Source: Flagellimonas amoyensis
GTDB lineage: Bacteria > Bacteroidota > Bacteroidia > Flavobacteriales > Flavobacteriaceae
NCBI RefSeq assembly: GCF_003058265.1
Contig: NZ_QBUK01000005.1
Span: 62,001 to 126,000, forward strand
DNA: 64,000 bases
Reading direction: 5' to 3'
Below the pieces are notes generated by a model, which saw nothing but the letters and a program-made list of their open reading frames with translations, made no database searches and was not told the origin of the DNA. Positions 1 to 8,280 of this stretch are shown one piece after another (positions within the stretch are counted from its first letter, which is position 1; each line of letters opens with the position of its first letter). The translations under genes and the position numbers were made by a program.

Positions 1-484
1 CTTGGGCCAACAGCACATTGCCATAGGCCTCCACTACGGATTTCCGCACTTCCAGTTCCGTTTTTTCCTTGTTGTTCTGGCTGTAGTCCAAAAAAGTCTT
101 GGTGGCCTGTACGCCCACAATGTAGGATCCGTCAAAGATCTTTTGGCGTAATGTGGCCGTGGCGGACATGGATTGTGCCTGTCCGAATACCACTTCCTGG
201 TAGGTTCCCGGTTCGCCGCCAAAGAATTCCGCAGGAATCTGGGAAACGGGCTGCTTCAACTGGTTCTGATAGCTCACCGCTCCCGATATCTGGGGTAGTC
301 CCGTCGCAATGGTCTCCCATTTTTGCTTTTGGGCGTCCTCAATGTCCCGAGAGGCATTGATGGCACTGTAGTTGTGCTCCAAGGCATAGGCAATGGCCTC
401 ATCCATGTTGAAACTGTGGATGGTATCTTGGGCCGATGCAAGCCAGGGCAATAGTAATAAAAGGGTGATTAGGGTTGTTCGCAT
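1..484 (-). CDS. TolC-family outer membrane efflux protein, N-terminal part
   Basis: Only the first 161 codons are inside the window; the gene continues past the left edge. The protein starts with a signal peptide (MRTTLITLLLLLPWLASAQ, cleavage after AQ) followed by a TolC/OEP-type opening: 'FNMDEAIAYALEHNYS' is the first helix of the efflux repeat, and later 'ATLRQKIFDGSYIVGVQATK' matches the first strand and start of the long coiled-coil helices. TolC proteins form the outer membrane channel of RND efflux systems. The start ATG at 484 directly follows the stop codon of the tetR gene at 485, so the two are co-transcribed and an adaptor and RND pump are expected downstream, outside the window. 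Reading frame and domain are seen; substrate is unknown. Confidence 0.9.
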   Translation of the reverse strand, partial: MRTTLITLLLLLPWLASAQDTIHSFNMDEAIAYALEHNYSAINASRDIEDAQKQKWETIATGLPQISGAVSYQNQLKQPVSQIPAEFFGGEPGTYQEVVFGQAQSMSATATLRQKIFDGSYIVGVQATKTFLDYSQNNKEKTELEVRKSVVEAYGNVLLAQ

Positions 485-1090
485 TTATTCTTGATTTGAA
501 TTGATGATTGAGTTCAGAATTTTTCTTCCTTTCGGGGTCACGATGCCACGGAGATGGTACTCCAGATAATAGTCCAAAATCTGCGCCTTGCTGAAAATTT
601 CTGTGGGAAACAGCCGGTTGTCCTTGATGCTGGTCACCCCCGAAAAATAGATCCGGGACACAAACTCCACGTTGAGGTTGTCCCGATAGATCCCCATTTC
701 CATGCCCCGTCTTACATTTTCGGCAACACAGCCATGCATGGAATCGTATTGCTTTTGTTTCAAGGCTTCGTGGATCTTGGGATAATATTTCTGCAATTGG
801 TACACTGGGGACGATTTTTCATCCTTTAGGTGCACCATGACAAATTTTTTGATCTCATAAAGTTCCTCAATAGGGTCTTTTTGGTGCGAAACGATGTGGT
901 CTATCCCACTGGTGATGATATCGCACATGGTCATGGTTGCCTCTTCCACCAGTTCGGTCTTGTTCCTGAAATGGGAGTAGATGGTCTTCTTTGAAATGCC
1001 CATATCATTGGCAAGATCGTCCATGGTCACGCTCTTAAAACCTAGGTTGATGAACAGCTCCGTTGCTTTGTGTATGATTTTTTCCCGCAT
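485..1090 (-). CDS. TetR/AcrR family transcriptional regulator
   Basis: About 201 residues with the N-terminal TetR helix-turn-helix: 'MREKIIHKATELFINLGFKS' then 'DLANDMGISKKTIYSHF' (roughly residues 1-55), followed by an all-helical ligand-binding domain. A longer reading starting at 1129 is open, but that start would lie inside the operator palindrome and upstream of the -7 element, so 1090 is chosen. It is the first gene of an operon with the TolC-family gene (no gap between stop and start). A perfect inverted repeat overlaps its promoter, which indicates autorepression and control of the efflux operon. The ligand cannot be told from sequence. Confidence 0.93.
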   Translation of the reverse strand: MREKIIHKATELFINLGFKSVTMDDLANDMGISKKTIYSHFRNKTELVEEATMTMCDIITSGIDHIVSHQKDPIEELYEIKKFVMVHLKDEKSSPVYQLQKYYPKIHEALKQKQYDSMHGCVAENVRRGMEMGIYRDNLNVEFVSRIYFSGVTSIKDNRLFPTEIFSKAQILDYYLEYHLRGIVTPKGRKILNSIINSNQE

Positions 1091-1099
1091 AATGAGGGG

Positions 1100-1143
1100 C
1101 AAAAGTAGTCTAGGAAACTTTAAAAACAAAAAAAGTTTCCTAG
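1100..1143 (-). promoter_or_regulatory. TetR-autoregulated promoter with perfect operator palindrome
   Basis: On the minus strand a Bacteroidetes-type promoter is visible: -33 TTTG at 1127-1130 and -7 TACTTTTG at 1100-1107, 19 bases apart. A perfect 12-bp inverted repeat, CTAGGAAACTTT at 1110-1121 and AAAGTTTCCTAG at 1132-1143 with a 10-base spacer, covers the -33 element and spacer. Binding of a TetR dimer here would block RNA polymerase. The -7 element ends only about 10 bases before the ATG, so the mRNA leader would be very short. Confidence 0.75.
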
Positions 1144-1311
1144 GTTTTACAATTTTTTAACCGGGGCTTTGTTCTTGGCTATCAATTGGAAACCTTCAGG
1201 ACAGACTGTTCAGACAGTTCGTCCGGGTCGGGCGTGTCGGAGCTTTTCGGCCCTAAGTTCCAGAAAAAGGGCCTGTACCTTAGAAAGTACTTTTGTTTGA
1301 TGTTGTTCTTT

Positions 1312-1734
1312 TTACTCGGTATCATGATTTTCGTTTTTGATTCTTTCTACATAAGCCTTATAGGCTTCTTCGCCCTCTTCTTTCCAGAATTGGTCGTAAT
1401 GTTTCCATTCGTCAAAGTCCCTTCGAAGTGAAACACATCTGTTTGACGATTTTATTTTCGATTTGTGACGCGGACCGCCCCCTTTTTTTCCTCCACCGCC
1501 AAATCCAAAAAGGAGTTTGGCCAGGACGAAGATGCCCAAGGATTGCCAGTAGGTGATGGTGGACAGTCCAAAAAGGTCGGGCATGAGCCAGTTCCACAAT
1601 CGCATCAGAAGGTAGTTTGCCAAGAGGAACATTGCCACTCCGAAGAGCACCATGGCCATTACCTTTACGATTTTCTTCACCTTGTGTTCCACCTTTTTTT
1701 CGACACTTCTTCCGAAGTCATTTTTACGTTCCAT
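1312..1734 (-). CDS. small membrane protein co-transcribed with ECF sigma factor
   Basis: 140 residues. Two hydrophobic segments (about residues 21-46 and 62-80) with a Gly-rich, Lys-rich linker (FGFGGGGKKGGG) and an acidic/aromatic C-terminal tail (WKHYDQFWKEEGEEAYKAYV). The start overlaps the last 11 bases of the sigma factor gene, so translation is probably coupled. I do not recognise the family. By position it could act as a membrane-bound partner or anti-sigma factor, but no zinc-finger anti-sigma motif (HxxxCxxC) is present, so this is only inference. Antisense readings through this stretch are treated as shadows. Confidence 0.75.
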   Translation of the reverse strand: MERKNDFGRSVEKKVEHKVKKIVKVMAMVLFGVAMFLLANYLLMRLWNWLMPDLFGLSTITYWQSLGIFVLAKLLFGFGGGGKKGGGPRHKSKIKSSNRCVSLRRDFDEWKHYDQFWKEEGEEAYKAYVERIKNENHDTE

Positions 1735-2272
1735 AATTTGATTCTTTTATGTTTTCCAAGCTTTTTGATAATTCCGACATGGCCCGGTGCCTTCGGGACA
1801 TCAATGTCCCTGAGGGTATGCCGGTGCGTTCGGCCAATTCTTTATAGGTAAATCCTTCAAAATCAATGGCAATGACAATATCCCTGTACACCGGCTTCAA
1901 GTCCGTTATGGCCTTTTTAAGGGCCGCTTCCATTTCAGGGGAATAGCTATTGTCCGCATCGCCATAGAACAGTTCTGCAAATTCCTGCCACTGTTGGTCT
2001 ATGTCCTCACTGGGGAGCTTTCTTTCCTTTTTGCCCCTCATGATGTCTATGATCCTGTTGCGTATGGCGTTGTACACAAACCCACCGATGTTGTTGATGG
2101 GGATGGCATCGTCCGCACGCGAGAAAATCCGAAGGGCAACGTCCTGTACAATATCCTCCGCATCCCTTTCCGAGGTGTCCCGGATCTTGGATTGCACATA
2201 CGACCTCAACGAACTGTATTCCTCGTTGAAAAAGGTACTAAGGTTATTATGGTTTTCTGTCTGGCCAGCCAC
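1724..2272 (-). CDS. ECF-type RNA polymerase sigma factor
   Basis: 182 residues with both ECF regions. Region 2 covers about residues 10-85 ('ERDAEDIVQDVALRIFSRAD' and 'GFVYNAIRNRIIDIMRGKK'); region 4 covers about 110-170 ('FTYKELAERTGIPSGTLMSR' is the DNA-binding helix-turn-helix). It directs RNA polymerase to alternative promoters. An in-frame TGA lies directly before the GTG at 2272 and there is no ATG near the N-terminus, so GTG is taken as start. It overlaps the downstream membrane protein gene by 11 bases. The inducing signal is unknown. Confidence 0.88.
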   Translation of the reverse strand: MAGQTENHNNLSTFFNEEYSSLRSYVQSKIRDTSERDAEDIVQDVALRIFSRADDAIPINNIGGFVYNAIRNRIIDIMRGKKERKLPSEDIDQQWQEFAELFYGDADNSYSPEMEAALKKAITDLKPVYRDIVIAIDFEGFTYKELAERTGIPSGTLMSRRHRAMSELSKSLENIKESNYGT

Positions 2273-2561
2273 TCAAGTATGATTCATTGCTCTCTTCAAT
2301 GATAGAGACGAAGGATTTCAAATCTATTGCAATTTTTAAGCAATTTTTTTCCATTGATGTGTTTTTTTGCTTTTGGTTGCCCTGCTTGGGGTTGAAAATC
2401 AGATAAATGACAAATTTCAAGTTCAAGGATTAAGTTCAAACTCAAATCCATCAACCCAATATTCGATCAATCCTATCATTCCATATTCCATAAATGCCCA
2501 AACAACAAGAACTCGGCGTGATCCATTTTCTTTTCGAATTTTTGAATGTATTTTTGGCCCT

Positions 2562-3545
2562 ATGTCTGAAACTCAATTCATCGATACCTACAGGGATGGT
2601 TTTGTTGCCCATTTGGAGGCCCGCACCCCTAAGACGGAACCCCAAAACCTGTATGCTCCCATACAGTATATCCTAGGGCTGGGCGGAAAGCGGTTGCGCC
2701 CCATCCTCACTTTGATGACCACGGAACTTTTTGGGGGAAAAGTAGCGGAGGCCATGGATGCCGCTTTGGCCGTGGAAATGTTCCATAATTTTTCACTGGT
2801 GCACGATGATATCATGGACGATGCTCCGCTCCGCAGGGGTAATATCACCGTCCATGAAAAATGGGACCTGAACACGGGAATCCTTTCCGGGGATGCCATG
2901 TTGATTCTTTCCTATCAGTTTTTTGAGAGCTACCCGCCCGAAACGTACAAGGAACTGACCTCGCTTTTCAGCAAAACGGCCATTGAGGTCTGCGAAGGAC
3001 AGCAATATGATGTGGATTTTGAGACCCGGGACGATGTCACCATTCCCGAATACTTGAAAATGATCGAGTACAAGACTTCCGTTTTGGTAGCCGCCGCCAT
3101 GAAAATGGGAGCCCTAGTGGCCAAAGCTCCCCAAAAGGATGCAGACGCCATTTACGAATTCGGGAGAAACCTGGGCATAGCCTTTCAGCTGCAGGACGAT
3201 TACTTGGATGCTTTTGGAGACCCGGAGACCTTTGGCAAGCAGGTCGGCGGTGACATTTTGGAGAACAAGAAGACCTTTTTGTACCTAAAAGCATTGGAAA
3301 AGGCGAACAAACAGGACAAAGAAAGCCTTTTGCACCTCTATTCCATTAAGCCCGAAGATTCCACGGCCAAAGTGGAAGCGGTAAAGTCTATTTTTATGGA
3401 AAGCGATGCCGTTGGGGAGACCAAGGCTGCCATCAGTGAGTTTACCCAAAAAGCTTTTGGGGAGTTGGAAAAAATCGATTTGCCAAAGGAAAGCAAAGCT
3501 TTGCTCAAAAAGTTTGGTGAGGGCCTGATGCAGCGTACCGTTTAA
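2562..3545 (+). CDS. polyprenyl (farnesyl/geranylgeranyl) diphosphate synthase
   Basis: 327 residues from the ATG at 2562 (MSETQFIDTY). The reading frame is open further upstream to 2367, but that extension is low-complexity and unlike the family, and a -7-like TATTTTTG lies at 2549-2556, so the shorter start is used. Trans-isoprenyl synthase hallmarks are complete: 'GGKRLRP' at 41-47, first Asp-rich motif DDIMD at 82-86, and second Asp-rich motif DDYLD at 212-216. It condenses isopentenyl diphosphate with allylic diphosphates. The neighbouring lycopene cyclase suggests geranylgeranyl diphosphate supply for carotenoids, but chain length cannot be read with certainty. Its stop codon overlaps that of the convergent cyclase gene by 4 bases. 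Confidence 0.93.
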   Translation: MSETQFIDTYRDGFVAHLEARTPKTEPQNLYAPIQYILGLGGKRLRPILTLMTTELFGGKVAEAMDAALAVEMFHNFSLVHDDIMDDAPLRRGNITVHEKWDLNTGILSGDAMLILSYQFFESYPPETYKELTSLFSKTAIEVCEGQQYDVDFETRDDVTIPEYLKMIEYKTSVLVAAAMKMGALVAKAPQKDADAIYEFGRNLGIAFQLQDDYLDAFGDPETFGKQVGGDILENKKTFLYLKALEKANKQDKESLLHLYSIKPEDSTAKVEAVKSIFMESDAVGETKAAISEFTQKAFGELEKIDLPKESKALLKKFGEGLMQRTV

Positions 3546-4684
3546 AACATCCTTTTGAACAGGGCCTTAATGAACGGAAGTGGTTTTGGGGCCGTGACAA
3601 TTTTCAATTCTTCCCACAGATTGGTCTCGTTTTCGAGGAATTTTAGGATGAGTGATGCCTTTCTTTTATTGAACATCGACTCGAATATGTCGTGACCCAA
3701 GTGGTTGTTCTCGTGCAAAATGTCGAGCAGGAGCATATCATAGAACATAAACCTGCTTTTTTGATGGAACTCGGACAACCGTTTTCCCTTTTTTAGGTAT
3801 TCCACCAATTTTGGGACTTGCCGACTGGTATTGTAAAAGGTATATCCCGTGCTCGGTTTGGCCCATCCGCCCGCAATACCGATATGGAAAACACGGTCCG
3901 TATTGTGTTGGTGAAAAGGATAGCAGGTCATGGGAATGCTGCCGAATTCAGTTTCTTCGATGGTGTATTTGATGTCGCCAAAATTTGTTGTGATATAGGT
4001 TTTAATGGCTTCTTCGTATTCACTTTTTTCCAATAGGTGCTCTGAAAACAAGGTGTATTCCACCAAGGCCTCATTTTCCGAAAAGGGGAGTACGTACATG
4101 AACCGCGTGTTGCCTTTTTGAGGCACGGAAAAGTCCATAAAGGTCACCTCATCCACGTTAAATACCAACTGGTCGGTTTTTATTTTCCATCCTAGGAAAT
4201 GTTGCTGTAAAACGGGAAACTCCTTTTGTTTTAAAGGGGTGGAAGGGTCATAGCCACTGGAAAATACCGTTCGTCCTGAGTGTTTTTGGTTGGCTGTGGA
4301 TACCAACACCTCATTTTCCCCCTCTTGAATGTCGAGCACTTCTTCTTGTGCCCAAGTGATGTTCGGATGGACTTTTACCTTTGGTAAAAAGTGATTGTAG
4401 AAATCGATCCCGCGAAGCATTTTGTAGGTGTAAGGCAGAATGGAAGTTGATTTTTGAGACTGTTGCCCCCCCACATAAATATTGTCCCAGTTTTTGTGGA
4501 CCAAATCATCAAACGGGCCTTTGCCCCGTTCCCAAAAACACCAGGTACGATCGTTTTTGGTTTTGTTGTCCTTGTCCAGCACCAAAATGGATTTGGAGGC
4601 AAAGAACTCGTCCCCGCCCAAAGCATCGGCCAACAATAGACCTGCAGCTCCAGCTCCTATAATGATGTAATCGTAATGGGACAT
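3542..4684 (-). CDS. crtY: lycopene beta-cyclase
   Basis: 380 residues from the ATG at 4684 (MSHYDYIIIGAGAAG). A longer frame to 4780 adds an unrelated N-terminus and is rejected because the dinucleotide-binding GxGxxG motif should lie near residue 10, as it does here. The sequence matches CrtY-type lycopene cyclases: 'DKDNKTKNDRTWCFW' after the Rossmann fold, 'FMDFSVPQ' and 'RFMYVLPFSENEALVEYT' in the middle, and 'HIGIAGGWAKPSTGYTF' near residue 285. It forms the beta-ionone rings of beta-carotene, the precursor of zeaxanthin in yellow flavobacteria. No other crt gene is in the window. It converges on the prenyl synthase gene with a 4-base overlap. Confidence 0.92.
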   Translation of the reverse strand: MSHYDYIIIGAGAAGLLLADALGGDEFFASKSILVLDKDNKTKNDRTWCFWERGKGPFDDLVHKNWDNIYVGGQQSQKSTSILPYTYKMLRGIDFYNHFLPKVKVHPNITWAQEEVLDIQEGENEVLVSTANQKHSGRTVFSSGYDPSTPLKQKEFPVLQQHFLGWKIKTDQLVFNVDEVTFMDFSVPQKGNTRFMYVLPFSENEALVEYTLFSEHLLEKSEYEEAIKTYITTNFGDIKYTIEETEFGSIPMTCYPFHQHNTDRVFHIGIAGGWAKPSTGYTFYNTSRQVPKLVEYLKKGKRLSEFHQKSRFMFYDMLLLDILHENNHLGHDIFESMFNKRKASLILKFLENETNLWEELKIVTAPKPLPFIKALFKRMF

Positions 4685-4736
4685 AGGTTCAAAGATAGGA
4701 TAACGGAAGTAAAGAAGGCCAACGCTGGATGGGCTG

Positions 4737-5219
4737 CTATAGCCATTTTTGTTCTCGTTCGGTGGCATCAAGAATATCAATCCCTAATGCCAATTTAAAA
4801 TGCTGGGCCACTTTAAAAGCATCTTCTTTATCAAAGGTTCTATAAAAGGTCAGATGTTTGTTTTTATTGTAGAATAAATTGATGAGAAATACTACATCCG
4901 TAAAAGAAGTTGACGCTCCCAACGAATTTACACGTTGCTTTTGTTTTCCTTTAAAAACCGAAATGTATTCAAATTCGGGGTTTGGCTTCCATTTTCCAAA
5001 GTGAATTGCAAAAATGGACCAAATGTTTCGATATGTATTATTGTCCAGATTTATCTGTGTTCCTTCGGAAGAAATCAAGTAAACGGAAAAGGAAATCATG
5101 AAAAAACCAAAAAGGAGACTTTGATAAACTATCACATAAAAGGCGAATATAAATATGGTGGTGCCAAAGGCTTTTTTCAAGATTGAAACTGGTTTTAAGT
5201 AAGTTACAATATGTTGCAT
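4737..5219 (-). CDS. hypothetical membrane protein
   Basis: 160 residues with one long or two short membrane segments near the N-terminus (about residues 15-52: 'KAFGTTIFIFAFYVIVYQSL' and 'LFGFFMISFSVYLISS'), followed by a soluble part of about 105 residues with charged and aromatic residues. I do not recognise a domain. It lies 54 bases after the TonB receptor on the same strand and may be the second gene of that transcript. Base composition is more AT-rich than its neighbours. Confidence 0.65.
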   Translation of the reverse strand: MQHIVTYLKPVSILKKAFGTTIFIFAFYVIVYQSLLFGFFMISFSVYLISSEGTQINLDNNTYRNIWSIFAIHFGKWKPNPEFEYISVFKGKQKQRVNSLGASTSFTDVVFLINLFYNKNKHLTFYRTFDKEDAFKVAQHFKLALGIDILDATEREQKWL

Positions 5220-5273
5220 TTGTTTGACTGGTTTTCTTTTTGACTTTCCAATATAACCAATCTTTCAACACCT

Positions 5274-7514
5274 CTAAAAAACCGTATACCTTACCCCGAA
5301 GAACCCACGGATGCCCTGATTGGGCCCGTACACATAAGCGGGATCAAAGGTAAGCGCATAAGGGTTGTTCGATGTGGACACGGCATTGCCATTGCTGTCA
5401 AAGGTGACTTCTTTGTCGAACGGATCATTGGCCCGAGCAATGATGAAGGGATTGCCACGGTTCGGGGTCCAGTCCAATAGGTTTTTGACGCCCCCATATA
5501 CCTCAAAATTGTGCAGTCCCTTATACGTAAACTGAATGTTCTGGATGCTCCAAGTGGGGGAGTATTCCCGTCTTGGATCAAGCTCACCCAAAAGGGGCAA
5601 CCGCATGGGTCCATAGAGATTCCCTGTGTAATCGGCCGTAAGTTTGAGGGAGTGAAAGGTATAGGAAAGGTTCCAAGTTGCGGTGATGCTCTCGGTCAAA
5701 ATCTGCTGCTGGGTCACCCCATTTTCTGTATTGCTCACATCCTGCCACGTAGCCCCCACCATAATCTTCAAACTGCTGGGAAAGGCAATGTCCAAATTCG
5801 CACTGACACCTTGGGATACCGATTTGCCATCCAGATTGTCATAAATGATCTGGTTGGGATCGGTCTCATAATCGGGGAGGATCACGTTGGAGAACCGGGT
5901 GTAGAATGCTGAGGCATCTATCCCGATAAAAGTGCCATTGTCGCTGTAAATCTTCTTCAAATAATTGAGGTTGACATTCACGGAGCGTTCCGGTTTCAGC
6001 TCTTCGGCAATTACGACCTCTCGCGCACCCGTGAGGGCAGCATGTTCTTCGGTAAAAAGATTGACCACCCGAAAACCGGTCCCGGCATTCACTCGAAAGA
6101 TATCATGGTCCGAAATCTTCCATTTGTAGGCTGCACGTGGCGTTAAAATGTTGCCATGTCTTTGGTCATGATCATACCGCAAGCCACCCAAAAATGAATG
6201 TTTGGGGGCAAACGAGTATTCATCTTGGGCAAAGACACTCGGAATCCAAATTTGGTCCGCTTCGCCGGTCGCCGGGGTGTTGTCATCGTAATAATTGTAC
6301 CGGACCGCACTTCCGAACAATAGGTCGTGATGCCCCAAGGTTTTGTCCCACGTGAGCTGAGCAAAGCCGATGCGCTGGTCCGCTAAATATTCCGTGTCTC
6401 CATACACTGAATTTTGGCTATGGTCATTATACGAAACGGAAAGCAGCAATTTTTCTTCAAGCGGCAATTGGTATTTTCCCAACACCTCCCAACGCCGGGT
6501 ATAGATGCTTTCCCCATAGATTTCATCCCCACCGCGGAACTCAGGGGTCCATTGCATTTCACCGCCCCATCGGTCTTCATAGAAAAAGCGTCCAGCCAAA
6601 GAGAGCAAACGGCTGTTTTTCCGTTCAACATCCCACTTTTGGAAAATCGAGATACGGTCTTGGAGGGTCAGGTCGGTAAAATTGTCGCCGTTATTGTCCA
6701 CTGGGTTCTCGTAATTGAAATAGTTGACCCCGAGCAGCAGGTCCGTTTTTTGTCCGATGGAAATTTTACTGCCCACATCCAGATTGTACTCGCCCCAACC
6801 TGTGGCAAAGCCATCCGCAAAAAATTCAGGGGCGCTGAGGGCATTTTTGGTGATGATGTTGATGAGCCCACCCACCGCTTCGCTGCCGTAAAGTGAAGAG
6901 GCAGGACCCTTCACGATCTCGATCTGTTCGATGAGGGAGTTCGGAATGCCCGTGAGGCCGTACACCGTGCCCAGACCGCTTACAATGGGCATCCCGTCGA
7001 TGAGGACGAGAGTATAAGGGCCTTCCAGTCCGTTGATGTGGATGTCCCCCGTGTTGCACACATTGCAATTGATCTGTGGCCGCACCCCGTTCACGTTCTG
7101 GAGCGCATCAAAAACACTGGCGGTGGGGTTTTTTTTGAGAAAGGTAGGCGAATAGACCTCGACAGGGACCGGACTTTCCAAACGGCTGACCGGTTTTAAG
7201 GTGCCCGTCACCACGGTTTCGTCCAGACTTTCTGCGGAGGCTTCAAGCGATATATTGATGGTTTTGGACTCGCCCGGACCCAATATGATTTTGGTTTGAT
7301 AGGGCAGGAACCCCAAGGAGGATATCAGCAACACATGATTGCCCGGAGGAATGTTCTTCAGCTCAAAGAGGCCATCCATATCCGTGGCGGCGCCCATTTC
7401 GGTTCCTTTCAATAAAACACTGGCCAAAGGTAAGGGCTCACCATTGTCGGTGACCTTCCCCTTCAAGCTGGTTGTCTGGGATAAGCAACAATGGCTTACC
7501 AAGACAATCCACAA
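5274..7514 (-). CDS. TonB-dependent receptor, probable metal or metallophore uptake
   Basis: At least 746 residues. Order: signal peptide, a carboxypeptidase-regulatory-like beta-sandwich (about 15-100: 'LKGKVTDNGEPLPLASVLLK'), a plug domain (about 110-220, with 'LNGLEGPYTLVLIDG'-type sequence and 'GPASSLYGSEAVGGLINIIT'), then a beta-barrel ending in '...FFGVRYTVF' with the terminal aromatic residue usual for outer membrane barrels. The plug holds a Cys pair (NCNVCNTGD). It is divergent from a DtxR regulator across a DtxR-type operator, which points to iron or manganese control. The start is unusual: no ATG exists near the N-terminus. TTG at 7514 gives a signal peptide without a positive charge; CTG at 7544 gives a better one (NSICKYIVLLWIVLVSHCC). 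Confidence 0.9.
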   Translation of the reverse strand: MWIVLVSHCCLSQTTSLKGKVTDNGEPLPLASVLLKGTEMGAATDMDGLFELKNIPPGNHVLLISSLGFLPYQTKIILGPGESKTINISLEASAESLDETVVTGTLKPVSRLESPVPVEVYSPTFLKKNPTASVFDALQNVNGVRPQINCNVCNTGDIHINGLEGPYTLVLIDGMPIVSGLGTVYGLTGIPNSLIEQIEIVKGPASSLYGSEAVGGLINIITKNALSAPEFFADGFATGWGEYNLDVGSKISIGQKTDLLLGVNYFNYENPVDNNGDNFTDLTLQDRISIFQKWDVERKNSRLLSLAGRFFYEDRWGGEMQWTPEFRGGDEIYGESIYTRRWEVLGKYQLPLEEKLLLSVSYNDHSQNSVYGDTEYLADQRIGFAQLTWDKTLGHHDLLFGSAVRYNYYDDNTPATGEADQIWIPSVFAQDEYSFAPKHSFLGGLRYDHDQRHGNILTPRAAYKWKISDHDIFRVNAGTGFRVVNLFTEEHAALTGAREVVIAEELKPERSVNVNLNYLKKIYSDNGTFIGIDASAFYTRFSNVILPDYETDPNQIIYDNLDGKSVSQGVSANLDIAFPSSLKIMVGATWQDVSNTENGVTQQQILTESITATWNLSYTFHSLKLTADYTGNLYGPMRLPLLGELDPRREYSPTWSIQNIQFTYKGLHNFEVYGGVKNLLDWTPNRGNPFIIARANDPFDKEVTFDSNGNAVSTSNNPYALTFDPAYVYGPNQGIRGFFGVRYTVF

Positions 7515-7561
7515 CAGGACGATATATTTGCAAATTGAATTCAGTTGTATAAAAATTAAAA

Positions 7562-7577
7562 TTTAGACAAATCTAAA
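7562..7577. promoter_or_regulatory. DtxR/MntR-type operator between receptor and regulator
   Basis: TTTAGACAAATCTAAA is a perfect inverted repeat (TTTAGA, 4-base spacer, TCTAAA) of the general DtxR/IdeR/MntR box shape. Read on the minus strand it contains TAGATTTG (7568-7575), a match to the Bacteroidetes -7 element TAnnTTTG, so a bound regulator would sit directly on the promoter of the TonB receptor. The dtxR-family gene starts 47 bases away on the other strand, suggesting control of both directions. Confidence 0.8.
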
Positions 7578-7623
7578 AATAGGTTTTGATAAATAAAAAT
7601 GTATTTTTGGAAAAATTTTTTTC

Positions 7624-8280
7624 ATGACCCGATCGGAGGAGAATTATTTGAAGGCCATTTTTCACCTGGGCAACGGGGAAGCGGGTTCCATCAGTACCAA
7701 TGCCATTGCGGAACAGATGGAGACCAAACCCTCGTCCGTTACCGATATGGCCAAGAAACTGGCTGAAAAGGGCTTGGTGCATTATAAGAAGTACCAAGGA
7801 ATTTCCCTGACCGATGCCGGTACTCGGACGGCACTCTCCATTATCAGGAAACATAGGCTCTGGGAAGTGTTCTTGGTGAAAAAACTGGATTTTACCTGGG
7901 ATGAGGTGCATGAAGTGGCCGAGCAGTTGGAACACATCAAAAGCGAAAAATTGATCGATAAGATCGATGCGTTGTTGGATTTTCCCAAATACGATCCGCA
8001 CGGGGATCCCATTCCCACCAAGGACGGAAAGTTCATGGAGCGGGACAAGCAATTGCTCAGTGAGATGCCCATACATGCCCAAGGTGTGTGTGTCGGGGTC
8101 AAGGATTCCTCCGCTCCGTTCCTGAAATTTTTGGACAAGAACAAAATAGCTTTGGGAAACACGATCAAGATTTTGGATAAAGAAGATTTTGACCAATCCC
8201 TGCAGATACAAATGGAAGGCAGGGAACTTCGGATTTCCCACCAGATAGCATCCAACCTTTACGTTAAAAAGAATGACTGA
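7624..8280 (+). CDS. DtxR/MntR-family metal-dependent repressor
   Basis: 218 residues in the three-part DtxR plan: N-terminal winged helix ('MTRSEENYLKAIFHLGN', recognition part 'METKPSSVTDMAKKL', about 1-65), a metal-binding/dimerisation domain (about 66-140, with 'HRLWEVFLVKKL' and 'HEVAEQLEHI'), and a C-terminal FeoA-like SH3 domain (about 145-215). Such proteins bind Mn(II) or Fe(II) and then repress uptake genes. It is co-transcribed with a ZIP transporter (its TGA shares a base with the next ATG) and divergent from a TonB receptor. Whether it senses Mn or Fe cannot be decided from the sequence. Confidence 0.93.
   Translation: MTRSEENYLKAIFHLGNGEAGSISTNAIAEQMETKPSSVTDMAKKLAEKGLVHYKKYQGISLTDAGTRTALSIIRKHRLWEVFLVKKLDFTWDEVHEVAEQLEHIKSEKLIDKIDALLDFPKYDPHGDPIPTKDGKFMERDKQLLSEMPIHAQGVCVGVKDSSAPFLKFLDKNKIALGNTIKILDKEDFDQSLQIQMEGRELRISHQIASNLYVKKND

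Noticed and set aside
1186..1431. 81-codon plus-strand membrane-like frame
   Set aside because: Mostly antisense to the membrane protein gene, hydrophobic only by reversal of a Lys/Glu-rich sequence.
2367..2561. 65-residue N-terminal extension of the prenyl synthase
   Set aside because: Low-complexity composition, no family match and a promoter-like -7 element within it; family length fits the start at 2562.
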